Part shown: in pieces, positions 16,237 through 22,934 of the stretch | Position numbering within the stretch: position 1 is the first letter of the stretch | How the letters are laid out: each line of letters starts with the position of its first letter | Assembly (NCBI GenBank): GCA_964615375.1 | Contig: CAZTOW010000079.1 | Coordinates: 1-31,195 of the forward strand | Source: CAZKWG01 sp964615375 | Lineage (GTDB): Bacteria > Myxococcota_A > UBA796 > CAZKWG01 | Reading direction: 5' to 3' | Length of the DNA: 31,195 nucleotides | Translations under genes and position numbers: made by a program | The notes under the pieces: generated by a model | Databases searched by the model: none | Told to the model about the DNA's origin: nothing | The model's input: only the letters and a program-made list of their open reading frames with translations

Positions 16237-16878
16237 ATGTTCAAGGCGCTGAGTGGGTTCGGTGTGGTGGCGTTCCTGGTGGGTGGCTGCGCGGACAAGG
16301 GCGGCGACGACACGGGCGGCGCGCAGGAGACGGGCGGCGGCGAGGACACCGGGGCCCTGGTCGGCGCCGACCTCGTGGGCACCTGGGCCAGCACCGGCTG
16401 TGAGGCCTACCCGGACGGATCGGGCGGCTACAACTACCTCACCCGCACGTTCACGCTCACGGAGTCGAGCTGGAACCTGGAGCTCGTCCTCTACGGCGAC
16501 GACGCCTGCTCCTACCCGCTGTTCACGGCGGTCATCGACGGGCCGTACACGCTGCTGGGCCTCTCCGAGATCGTGGACGGCGCCACCGAGGGCAACTTCG
16601 GGCTCACCACCAACGTCTGGACGGCGCACGACGCGAGCATGGCCGACTACTTCACGGCCTCCGGCTGCGGCTCGGCCGCCTGGGAGGTCGGCGTGCCCCA
16701 GGACGTGAGCGCCACCGGCTGCATCGGCGTCGCCCACCCCGTCGCCGACTGCCCGCAGGAGTACGACGTCGTGGGGGTGGACGGCGATGAGCTGCGCTTC
16801 GGCGAGCGCGTCACCGACATGTGCACGGAGGAGGGGCGCCCGTCCGCGCTGGGGAGCTACGCGGTGACGCGGCAGTGA
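16237..16878 (+). CDS. Cysteine-rich lipoprotein resembling the APCDD1 domain
   Basis: A 213-aa lipoprotein: signal peptide with lipobox VGGC (Cys18), then a flexible Asp/Thr/Gly/Glu-rich linker to about residue 42. The folded domain begins LVGTWASTGCEAYPDG. From memory it resembles the opening of the animal Wnt inhibitor APCDD1 (GEWVSTGCEVRP..., LTRSYRF...). Shared features include a W-x-S-x-x-C-E motif, LTR plus a beta strand, YGDDAC, an IDGPYTL strand, VDGATEG, and a late LRFGERVTD ... RPSALGSY segment. Six Cys after the lipidated one (55, 91, 144, 162, 172, 196) could form three disulfides. AAGGAG 6 nt before ATG 16237 fixes the start. It is divergent from a LysR gene. APCDD1 binds lipids in a beta-barrel; lipid binding here is inference. 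Confidence 0.75.
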   Translation: MFKALSGFGVVAFLVGGCADKGGDDTGGAQETGGGEDTGALVGADLVGTWASTGCEAYPDGSGGYNYLTRTFTLTESSWNLELVLYGDDACSYPLFTAVIDGPYTLLGLSEIVDGATEGNFGLTTNVWTAHDASMADYFTASGCGSAAWEVGVPQDVSATGCIGVAHPVADCPQEYDVVGVDGDELRFGERVTDMCTEEGRPSALGSYAVTRQ

Positions 16879-16897
16879 GGGCTCACACCCCCAGCCC

Positions 16898-17377
16898 TCA
16901 CACCCCCAGCCCCCGCGCCACCGCCGCCCAGTCCCGCGCCGGCTCTACCCAGCCGAGGCCGCTCCGGGCGTCCTCGCCGAACCAGAGCAGGCGCGGGACC
17001 AGGCCCCGCAGGTGCTCCAGCACGTCCAGGCGGTCGTCGATGAACGTGCTCAGCCCCAGCTCGCGGGCGTGGTTGGCCTTCTCCGGGCGGCGCAGGCAGA
17101 AGCGCAGGTGATTCCGCGGCATGCCGGTGCGCGCGTAGAAGCCGTGGTGGTCCAGCCAGGCGCGGGTCTTGTCCTGCACGGAGGGCCCGCACTTGGAGAC
17201 CAGCCAGACCTGGCCCCCGGCGCGGGCGACGAGGCGGGCGATGACCTCGAAGGCGCCGTCCGCGGGCGGGGTGAGCAGCGCGTCCGAGAGCCTGCTTCCG
17301 AGGAAGCGCGTGTCGGCGACGCCGTCCACGCTGGGGCCGATGATCACGCGGCCGATGTCGATCCCGATCCGTTCCAT
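16898..17377 (-). CDS. Small HAD-superfamily hydrolase-like protein
   Basis: A 159-aa minimal HAD protein. Motif I is IGIDIGRVI with nucleophile Asp7, but Gly replaces the second Asp of DxD. Motif II is WLVSKCG (Ser61), the motif III Lys is probably Lys100 (RRPEKA), and motif IV is FIDDRLDVL (Asp114-Asp115). No cap domain is evident. The layout is like small deoxynucleotidase-type HADs, but the substrate cannot be told. A DxG motif occurs in some active HAD phosphatases (the YihX type), so loss of activity is not implied. It is divergent from a LysR gene 90 bp away and may be its target. The 3' end carries a short repeated stretch encoding LGV next to the stop. Confidence 0.82.
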   Translation of the reverse strand: MERIGIDIGRVIIGPSVDGVADTRFLGSRLSDALLTPPADGAFEVIARLVARAGGQVWLVSKCGPSVQDKTRAWLDHHGFYARTGMPRNHLRFCLRRPEKANHARELGLSTFIDDRLDVLEHLRGLVPRLLWFGEDARSGLGWVEPARDWAAVARGLGV

Positions 17378-17467
17378 GATGTCCTCCGGTTTGATGGCCT
17401 TGACATCACCCGCGGGATGCTTCAGAACTACGAGTAAACTCGGAAGGTCTATTCAAGGATCCGATAG

Positions 17468-18337
17468 ATGATCGTGCCTGCCCCACCCGATGATCTCGGC
17501 GAGCTGAAGCTGGAGTGGCTGCGCGGCTGGGTCCACGTCGCCGAGGCGGGCGGCTTCACGGCGGGGGCGCGGCGGGCGGGGATCTCGCAGCCGGCCCTGC
17601 ACACGCAGGTGGGCCAGCTCGCGCGCTGGGCGGGGGAGCCGCTCTACCTGCGGGACGGGCGGCGGCTCAACCTGACGCCGCGGGGTCAGGAGGTGCTGCG
17701 GCTGGCGCGGGCGGTGCTGGCGGAGATCGGTCGCTTTCAGGCGGACGCGCGGGCGGAGCCGGTGACCCTGAGCGCGGGGCGGGCCACCCACCTCTACCTG
17801 CTGGCGGAGCCGCTGCGGCGCTGGGTGGGCGAGGGCGGGGCGCTGCGCCTGCGCTCGGAGTCGGGGGAGGAGGCGCTGCAGAGCGTGCTGGAGGGGAGGG
17901 CGCAGCTCGCGGTGGCGCCGCTGCCCCGGCCGGATCCGCGGCTTCGGAGCGCGCGCCTGCGCGTGGCGGGCGTGGTGGCGGTGCTGCGGCGGGATGATCC
18001 GCTCTCCCGCGCGCGGACGCTCACCCTGGCCGAGCTGGCCGAGCGCGAGCTGCTGCTCCCGCCCCCGGCCCGCCCGCTGCGCCTCGCGGTGGACGCCGCC
18101 TTCGCCGATCGGGGCCTCTCTCCGCGCGTGGGGCTCGAGCTGGAGGGCTGGGACCTGCTGGTCCACTACGCGAGCCTCGGGGTCGGGGTGGCGCTGGTCA
18201 ACGACTACGTGCCCCTGCCCGAGGGGGCGGTGGGCGTGCCTGTGCCCGAGCTGCCTCGGGTAGAGCTGCGGGTGCTGGCGCTGCGCGGGGTGCAGGGGCC
18301 GGCGCGGACGCTCTATGATCGGCTGGTGGGGCCATGA
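17468..18337 (+). CDS. LysR-family transcriptional regulator, coupled to kptA
   Basis: A 289-aa LysR regulator. The HTH region (about 12-70) reads LEWLRGWVHVAEAGGFTAGARRAG, then ISQPALHTQVGQLARW; the effector-binding domain spans about 90-285. The sequence is rich in Ala, Gly, Arg and Leu, and the effector domain is compact. ATG 17468 gives the standard LysR N-terminus. The 90-bp gap to the divergent HAD gene is relatively AT-rich and contains a TTGACA (17400-17405), but I could not place a matching -10 element. The stop overlaps the kptA ATG (ATGA), so the regulator and the RNA phosphotransferase are made from one message. Confidence 0.9.
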   Translation: MIVPAPPDDLGELKLEWLRGWVHVAEAGGFTAGARRAGISQPALHTQVGQLARWAGEPLYLRDGRRLNLTPRGQEVLRLARAVLAEIGRFQADARAEPVTLSAGRATHLYLLAEPLRRWVGEGGALRLRSESGEEALQSVLEGRAQLAVAPLPRPDPRLRSARLRVAGVVAVLRRDDPLSRARTLTLAELAERELLLPPPARPLRLAVDAAFADRGLSPRVGLELEGWDLLVHYASLGVGVALVNDYVPLPEGAVGVPVPELPRVELRVLALRGVQGPARTLYDRLVGP

Positions 18338-18870
18338 GCCGCGCGCTGGGCAAGGCCCTGGCCCTGCTGCTGCGGCACGATCCCGGGCGCTTCGGCGTGA
18401 CGCTGGACGCGGCGGGCTGGGCGGAGCTGGACGCGGTGGCGGGGGCGATCCGGGCGGACGGAGCGCCGATCGGGCGGGAGCGCCTGCTGCGGGTGGTTGC
18501 CGAGGACGACAAGGGGCGCTTCGTGCTCTCGGCAGACGGGCGGCGGATCCGGGCGGCGCAGGGGCACTCCCTCGGGGTGGACCTGGGGCTCCGGCCGGTC
18601 GAGCCCCCGGAGCTGCTCTGGCATGGCACAGGGGCGCACCTCGTCCCGCGCATCCTGGCCGAGGGGCTGCGCCCCATGGGCCGGCAGCACGTCCACCTCT
18701 CAGCGGACGAGGCGACGGCGCGGCGGGTGGCGCTGCGACGGAGGGGCGAGATCGCGATCCTGCGCGTCCTGGCGGGGGAGATGGCGCGGGCGGGGCTGGC
18801 GCTCTACCGGGCGGAGAACGGGGTCTGGCTGGCGGACGCGGTGCCGCCGGGCTTCCTGCGCGCGGGCTGA
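18334..18870 (+). CDS. kptA: RNA 2'-phosphotransferase (Tpt1/KptA family)
   Basis: A 178-aa enzyme of full family length. Tpt1/KptA removes an internal 2'-phosphate from RNA using NAD+, giving ADP-ribose 1'',2''-cyclic phosphate. Visible signatures: LRHDP (Arg14, His15 area), the winged-helix segment ending RIRAAQGHS (71-79), LWHGTG (96-100), HVHLS with downstream Arg residues (119-136), and ENGVWLADAVPPGFL near the C-terminus. These cover the Arg-His-Arg-Arg active-site set. In yeast the enzyme finishes tRNA splicing, but most bacteria have no such substrate, so the cellular target is open (RNA repair or ADP-ribosyl capping of RNA have been proposed). It is translationally coupled to the LysR gene and convergent with the next gene (8-bp gap). 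Confidence 0.92.
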   Translation: MSRALGKALALLLRHDPGRFGVTLDAAGWAELDAVAGAIRADGAPIGRERLLRVVAEDDKGRFVLSADGRRIRAAQGHSLGVDLGLRPVEPPELLWHGTGAHLVPRILAEGLRPMGRQHVHLSADEATARRVALRRRGEIAILRVLAGEMARAGLALYRAENGVWLADAVPPGFLRAG

Positions 18871-18878
18871 GCCGGGAC

Positions 18879-20138
18879 CTACAGGTCGGAGCGGAGCCAG
18901 CCGCGCTCGCGGGCGATCATGGCCTCCTCCTCCATGCGCGACAGCGTCTCGCCGTCGTTCAGCAAGGTGTGGCCGATCTCCTGGAGCGCGTCTCCGGAGA
19001 TCCAGCCCTCCTCCTGGAGGTCGAGCGCCAGCGACCAGGCGGAGGGGTGGAGGCGGGTGAGGTCGGGCAGCACCCAGGGCTCCAGCGGGATGGCGCTGGG
19101 GTGGCCGGTCTCGTGGATGTAGATGGCCTGGACCGGGGCGCGCCCGCCCAGGGCGGCGAGGGCGGCGGGGGCGACGCGGGCGATGTCGTCCCGCCAGACC
19201 TGGGCCACGCTCAGGCGCTCGAGCTCGGTCATCAGCGCGCTGAGCTCCAGCTCGCCGCGGGTGAGCCGCGCGTAGAGGTTGTAGACGACGAAGTCGGCCT
19301 CCGAGTCGTCACCCATCAGGATCTCGGGCGTCTCGGGCGGGATCTCGGCGCGGAGCTTGAGCAGCCAGGTGAGCTTGTACCCGATCTGCTCCTCCAGCGC
19401 GGCCTTCAGCTCGCCCAGCGGCACCTCGCCCCCGCTCGCCAGCTCCTTCATCGGCTTCAGCACCAGCAGCGAGGGCCGGATGCGGTCCAGGGCCATGCGG
19501 CCCTCCAGGCACTGCTTGAAGAAGGTGGGGCTGCCCGAGAGGAAGGTGATCGGCCGGTAATCCCGCGGCGAGCTGCCCTGGAGGGCGCGGTAGACCTCGG
19601 GCATGCCGGCGAGCGGCACGCGCTCGGCGGCGCTGAGCGTGAGCAGCTTCGCCATGCCCCCGGCGGAGTGGAAGTCGGTCACGAGGTAGGTCAGGTCGAT
19701 GTCGGAGCGCACCACGGGGTCGGCGTGGCCCGCGGCGAGCAGGCGGACGGGGGCGCGGCCGATCTCCTGGTCCCCGCGCTTCGCCACCACGGTCCACAGG
19801 CCGGGGGAGACCTCGGGGAAGTCCAGCGCGGCCTCCAGCATGCCCTCCTCGCTGGCCCGGAAGCTGCGGGTGAGCGCGGCGGCGCCGTCCTCGCCGACCA
19901 GGGAGAGCTCCACCTCGGCGTGGTCGAGCTCGCGCTGGCTGGCCTGCACGCGGGGGAGGTCAGAGGGCTCCAGGCGGCGCAGCACCCGACCGCGCACGAT
20001 CACGCGGCGGGTGGTGCCGAGCGCGGTGTGGAGGTCGGCGACGGGGCGCTCGTCCTGCGCGGCCGGGGTTGGGGCCGCTGGCTTGGAGCCGTCCTGTCTA
20101 CACGCGGTGAGCAGCAGGAGGAGCGCGCCGGAGATCAT
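18879..20138 (-). CDS. Lipoprotein with APP1-type (DUF2183) HAD phosphatase domain
   Basis: A 419-aa lipoprotein with a very short signal peptide (lipobox LLTAC, Cys13). An in-frame stop 9 nt upstream makes this the only possible start. A beta-sandwich-like region (about 40-135, RVIVRGRVLRRLEPSD) precedes a HAD domain: motif I SDIDLT (Asp146, Asp148, Thr150), motif II LSGSP (200-204), a Lys-containing segment around 255-261 (GYKLTWLLKL), and motif IV GDDSEAD (276-282). This is the layout of the App1 phosphatidate-phosphatase catalytic domain (DUF2183). An envelope lipid phosphatase is the best guess. It lies 6 bp downstream of the YtfJ-like gene in the same frame, so the pair is probably coupled. 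The C-terminal 100 residues are unassigned. Confidence 0.82.
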   Translation of the reverse strand: MISGALLLLLTACRQDGSKPAAPTPAAQDERPVADLHTALGTTRRVIVRGRVLRRLEPSDLPRVQASQRELDHAEVELSLVGEDGAAALTRSFRASEEGMLEAALDFPEVSPGLWTVVAKRGDQEIGRAPVRLLAAGHADPVVRSDIDLTYLVTDFHSAGGMAKLLTLSAAERVPLAGMPEVYRALQGSSPRDYRPITFLSGSPTFFKQCLEGRMALDRIRPSLLVLKPMKELASGGEVPLGELKAALEEQIGYKLTWLLKLRAEIPPETPEILMGDDSEADFVVYNLYARLTRGELELSALMTELERLSVAQVWRDDIARVAPAALAALGGRAPVQAIYIHETGHPSAIPLEPWVLPDLTRLHPSAWSLALDLQEEGWISGDALQEIGHTLLNDGETLSRMEEEAMIARERGWLRSDL

Positions 20139-20144
20139 GTCGCG

Positions 20145-20675
20145 CTACTGCTTCATCAGCTCGAGCACGAGGTTGTACGTGGACTCGATCTCGGCGGGCG
20201 TCATCGCGCCGCTCTTGAGGTAGCGGACGGTCCCGGTCTTGTCGACCACGATGACCACCGACTTCTCGTCGCAGTCGCCGAGCTGCCAGGCGTTCTTGAG
20301 CAGGTGCGCGGGATCCGTGAGGATCGTGGCGTCGTACTTCTCGATCTTCTTGCGCACGATGCTGCGGATCACGCTGTCCGGCAGCCAGGTGTCCTTCATG
20401 TTGGCCACGCCGACGCCGCGGTAGACAGTCTTGTCCAGGTTGGCCGCCTTCAGCTTGTCAGCGAAGGGATCGTTCTGATCCGACACGTCGGGGTCGGAGT
20501 AGAAGATGGCCAGCACCTTGGTGCCGAAGTCGGGGATCTTGGCCGGCTTGTCGTTACCGTCGCGCAGCTCGGGGTTCGTGAGCTTCTGGCCGACGGAGGC
20601 GGCGAGCGCGTCGGGCGCCTGGAGGCCGAGGAGGAGCGCGGCGGCGAGCAGGCCACGGGTCAGGGTGCGGGTCAT
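20145..20675 (-). CDS. YtfJ-like periplasmic thioredoxin-fold protein
   Basis: A 176-aa protein with a Sec signal peptide (cleavage near DALAAS, about residue 26). The mature part resembles E. coli YtfJ, especially the end: KNAWQLGDCDEKSVVIVVDKT, then a V-R-Y-L-K-SGAMTPAEIE segment. The fold is thioredoxin/peroxiredoxin-like, but there is no CxxC; the single Cys (in GDCDE) lies late in the chain, so disulfide exchange is unlikely. YtfJ function is unknown. AGGAG 6 nt upstream of ATG 20675 supports the start. Lys and Asn are more frequent than in neighbouring proteins. It is the first gene of a pair with the APP1-type lipoprotein, so a shared envelope function is likely. Confidence 0.82.
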   Translation of the reverse strand: MTRTLTRGLLAAALLLGLQAPDALAASVGQKLTNPELRDGNDKPAKIPDFGTKVLAIFYSDPDVSDQNDPFADKLKAANLDKTVYRGVGVANMKDTWLPDSVIRSIVRKKIEKYDATILTDPAHLLKNAWQLGDCDEKSVVIVVDKTGTVRYLKSGAMTPAEIESTYNLVLELMKQ

Positions 20676-20748
20676 CGGAGGCTCCTGGGAGTGGGAGGAA
20701 GGGACCGCCTATCATAACGCGAACGACACGACTTCGATTCCGCGCGAC

Positions 20749-21663
20749 TCAGGCCGCCGCCTGCGGGGCCAGCCTCCACTCGGACGGGCTCAGGCCCACC
20801 TCGCGCTTGAAGGCGCGGGAGAAGGCGGCCTCGCTCTGGTAGCCGACGGCGGTGGCGACCTCGGACACGCTGGCCGGGGTGCGCAGGCGCTCGCGGGCCA
20901 GCACCATGCGCACGCGGGTGAGGTAGGAGCCGGGGGGCTCGCCAATGCAGGCGCTCCAGCGCTCGAAGAAGGCGGTGCGGGAGAGGGCGGCGGCGCGGGC
21001 CAGACGCTCGGCGGTCCAGTCGCGCTCGGGGTGGCGGTGGAGCAGGCTCAGCGCGGGCTCCAGGCGAGGGTCGGCGCTGGCGCGGAGCCAGCCGCTGGCG
21101 GCCTCGGAGGTGGACAGCCCGCGCAGGCAGTGGACCAGCAGGAGCTCGGCGAGGCGCCCGGCCATGTGGGCGGAGCCGGGGCGGGCGCCGTCCAGATCGG
21201 CGTTCAGCAGGCGGGCGGTGGCGCTCATCCAGCTCTGGTGCTCGCCGGTGGCGGAGGCGTGGAGCACGCGGGGGAGCACGGGCAGCAGCAGGGCCCGGCC
21301 CTCGCCGGTGAAGCGGAAGCTGCCGCAGAGGATCCGGGTCAGGCCCTCGCCCAGCCCGCCGCGCACGCAGGGCAGGCCGTCCGGGCCGGAGGTGGCGGGG
21401 AGGCTGCGCAGCGGACGCTCGAGCAAGCCTGGACCGCTGCGCAGAACGTGCGCGTCCCCGTGGGGGATGACCAGGAAGTCGCCCTCCCCGAAGTCCAGGG
21501 TCTGGCCGTCGCACAGGATCTGGCCTCGACCCTCCTGGATGATGTGGAAGATGGCGCCCGGAGCCCCGGTGGTGCTGACGGCGTAGCGCCCGGCGAGCTC
21601 GGCCCGGGAGAAGAGGGCGGACTCGACGCGAGCCAGGGAGAGCACGGCGCTGAGCGGATCCAA
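20749..21663 (-). CDS. AraC-family regulator with N-terminal cupin (TTG start)
   Basis: A 304-aa regulator. N-terminal cupin (about 5-180; cupin_6-like, with GRGQILCDGQTLDFGEGDF and IPHGDAHVLRSG). C-terminal pair of AraC helix-turn-helices (about 205-298; WTAERLARAAALSRTAFFERW, then ASVSEVATAVGYQSEAAF and SRAFKREVGLSPSEWR). The start chosen is TTG 21663: on the minus strand a GGAGG (plus 21672-21668) lies 4 nt upstream, and no ATG or GTG fits before the cupin. The frame stays open far upstream, but that stretch lies over two plus-strand genes. It is divergent from a small membrane-protein gene (93-bp gap), the likely target along with itself. The ligand is unknown. Confidence 0.9.
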   Translation of the reverse strand: MDPLSAVLSLARVESALFSRAELAGRYAVSTTGAPGAIFHIIQEGRGQILCDGQTLDFGEGDFLVIPHGDAHVLRSGPGLLERPLRSLPATSGPDGLPCVRGGLGEGLTRILCGSFRFTGEGRALLLPVLPRVLHASATGEHQSWMSATARLLNADLDGARPGSAHMAGRLAELLLVHCLRGLSTSEAASGWLRASADPRLEPALSLLHRHPERDWTAERLARAAALSRTAFFERWSACIGEPPGSYLTRVRMVLARERLRTPASVSEVATAVGYQSEAAFSRAFKREVGLSPSEWRLAPQAAA

Positions 21664-21667
21664 GGGG

Positions 21668-21672
21668 CCTCC
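21668..21672 (-). promoter_or_regulatory. Shine-Dalgarno that fixes a TTG start (AraC gene)
   Basis: The plus strand reads CCTCC here, giving GGAGG on the minus strand four nucleotides before TTG 21663. It is the only strong ribosome-binding site near the beginning of the cupin domain. Confidence 0.6.
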
Positions 21673-21756
21673 GGACGATCGGCACAGACACCTGTACACC
21701 CTGCAAGGCGTCCGCGCACGTCCGCCCGCTACAGTGAGGGTGTCTGGAGGTGCTCC

Positions 21757-22008
21757 ATGGGTCGTGTGTACGGTGCGACGCTGGCCAATTTCTTCTTCCC
21801 CGGTCTCGGCTACATCATCCTCGGCGACCGGGTCGCGCTCGCGGTGGCCTGGCTGCTGGGCGTGATCGGGCTCACCTACGTCGAGACCAGCCTGAAGCCT
21901 GTCGATGGTAGCCTGTACACGGCGATGTTCGCGAGCGTGTTCATCATGAACACCGCGTTCGCGATCGACGCCTTCAAGGTCGGCAAGGCGAAGTTCGGCA
22001 AGAGCTGA
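21757..22008 (+). CDS. Small two-helix membrane protein
   Basis: An 83-aa protein with two predicted membrane helices (about 23-42 and 53-72) preceded by ANFFFPGLGYIILGD, which recalls the PG-x-G-x-x-Y-x-G entry of TM2-like small membrane proteins. The C-terminus is basic (KVGKAKFGKS). GGAGG (21746-21750) lies 6 nt before ATG 21757, a strong translation signal. It is followed 9 nt later by the SRPBCC gene, so it heads a short plus-strand unit. Function unknown; it may be a target of the divergent AraC regulator. Confidence 0.78.
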   Translation: MGRVYGATLANFFFPGLGYIILGDRVALAVAWLLGVIGLTYVETSLKPVDGSLYTAMFASVFIMNTAFAIDAFKVGKAKFGKS

Positions 22009-22017
22009 GGAGCGGAC

Positions 22018-22434
22018 ATGGACGGCTTCGAGCTGAGCGTGCAAATCCCGGCGAGCCCGGATCAGGTCTTCCAGCACTGGGTGGAGGGCGCGGGCCACGC
22101 GGCCATGAGCGGCGGGGGCGCGAGCTCCGAGCCCTGGCCGGGCGGGGCGTTCTCGGCCTGGGACGGCTACATCCGAGGACACCACGTCGCGCTGGAGCCG
22201 GGGCGCCGGATCGTGCAGCGCTGGCGCACGGCGGAGTTCCCCGGCGAGGCGCCGGACAGCCTGGTCGAGATCACGCTCGCCGAAGACGAGGGGGGGACGC
22301 GGATCACGCTGCGCCACACGGAGATCCCGGAGGGCCAGGGCGAGCGCTACCGCGGCGGCTGGGACCACTTCTACTTCCAGCCGATGCGGGCCTTCTTCGG
22401 GGGGCAGGGTGCTGGGGAGGCTGGGGCGGAATAG
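22018..22434 (+). CDS. SRPBCC (AHSA1-like) domain protein
   Basis: A 138-aa single-domain protein of the START/Bet v1-like (SRPBCC) superfamily, AHSA1 subgroup. The chain begins FELSVQIPASPDQVFQHWVEG, then a strand region DGYIRGHHVALEPGRRIVQRW, a TRITLRHTEIPEGQ segment, and the terminal helix YRGGWDHFYFQPMRAFF. These proteins have a hydrophobic cavity and bind varied ligands; function cannot be read from sequence. GAGGAG precedes ATG 22018. The C-terminal tail (GGQGAGEAGAE) is low-complexity. It sits between two small membrane-protein genes. Confidence 0.87.
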   Translation: MDGFELSVQIPASPDQVFQHWVEGAGHAAMSGGGASSEPWPGGAFSAWDGYIRGHHVALEPGRRIVQRWRTAEFPGEAPDSLVEITLAEDEGGTRITLRHTEIPEGQGERYRGGWDHFYFQPMRAFFGGQGAGEAGAE

Positions 22435-22460
22435 GTCTCTCCCTGAAAAAGGGGGGCGAC

Positions 22461-22934
22461 ATGCTGCCGCAGGGCTTTCTCGGGACGCGCGCGGACGTGC
22501 TGATGGACGTCGTCATCGTCGCGCTGGTGGTCATCCTCCCGCTGCTGGTCATCTCGCGCGGGCTGGCTCGAAAGGGCAGCTACGCGGCGCACAAGCGCCT
22601 GATGCTCTGGCTGGCGGGCGGGCTCGGCGTGGCGGTGGCGCTCTTCGAGACCGATCTGCGCCTCAGCGGCGGGATCTTCGAGCTCACGAAGGCCAGCCCC
22701 TACGCGGGCACGCTCTTCCTGAACGCCTCCATCTACATCCACACGCTGCTGAGCATCTCCACGGCGCTGCTGTGGATCGTGCTGATCGCGATGAGCCTGC
22801 GGCGCTTCCCGAACCCGCCGGCCCCCGGCGCCTTCTCCCACCGCCACCGGGTGCTGGGGCGGCTGGGGATGCTGGGCATGACCCTGACCGGGCTGACGGG
22901 GCTGGAGCTCTACATCTTCGGGTTCGCGCTCTGA
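22461..22934 (+). CDS. DUF420 membrane protein
   Basis: A 157-aa polytopic membrane protein with four hydrophobic helices (about 13-33, 46-64, 93-112, 131-153). It has the DUF420 (YozB-like) His positions: His44 in AAHKRLM, His94 in IYIHTLL, and SHRHRVLGRLG before the last helix. DUF420 proteins are sometimes encoded next to haem-copper oxidase assembly genes and may bind haem or quinone; no such genes are present here. A purine-rich GGGGGG precedes ATG 22461. The 3' end overlaps the 3' end of the opposing MFS gene by 25 bp. Confidence 0.82.
   Translation: MLPQGFLGTRADVLMDVVIVALVVILPLLVISRGLARKGSYAAHKRLMLWLAGGLGVAVALFETDLRLSGGIFELTKASPYAGTLFLNASIYIHTLLSISTALLWIVLIAMSLRRFPNPPAPGAFSHRHRVLGRLGMLGMTLTGLTGLELYIFGFAL

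Noticed and set aside
16132..16737. N-terminal extension of the first LysR gene
   Set aside because: It would cross its own operator region and the divergent lipoprotein gene; LysR domains begin at the ATG 16131.
20145..20147. Stop codon between the in-frame YtfJ-like and APP1-type genes as a readthrough fusion
   Set aside because: The second gene has its own ATG and lipobox signal peptide, which a fusion would make pointless.
21664..22368. N-terminal extension of the AraC regulator
   Set aside because: It lies opposite the small membrane-protein and SRPBCC genes and has no domain; TTG 21663 has a good ribosome-binding site.
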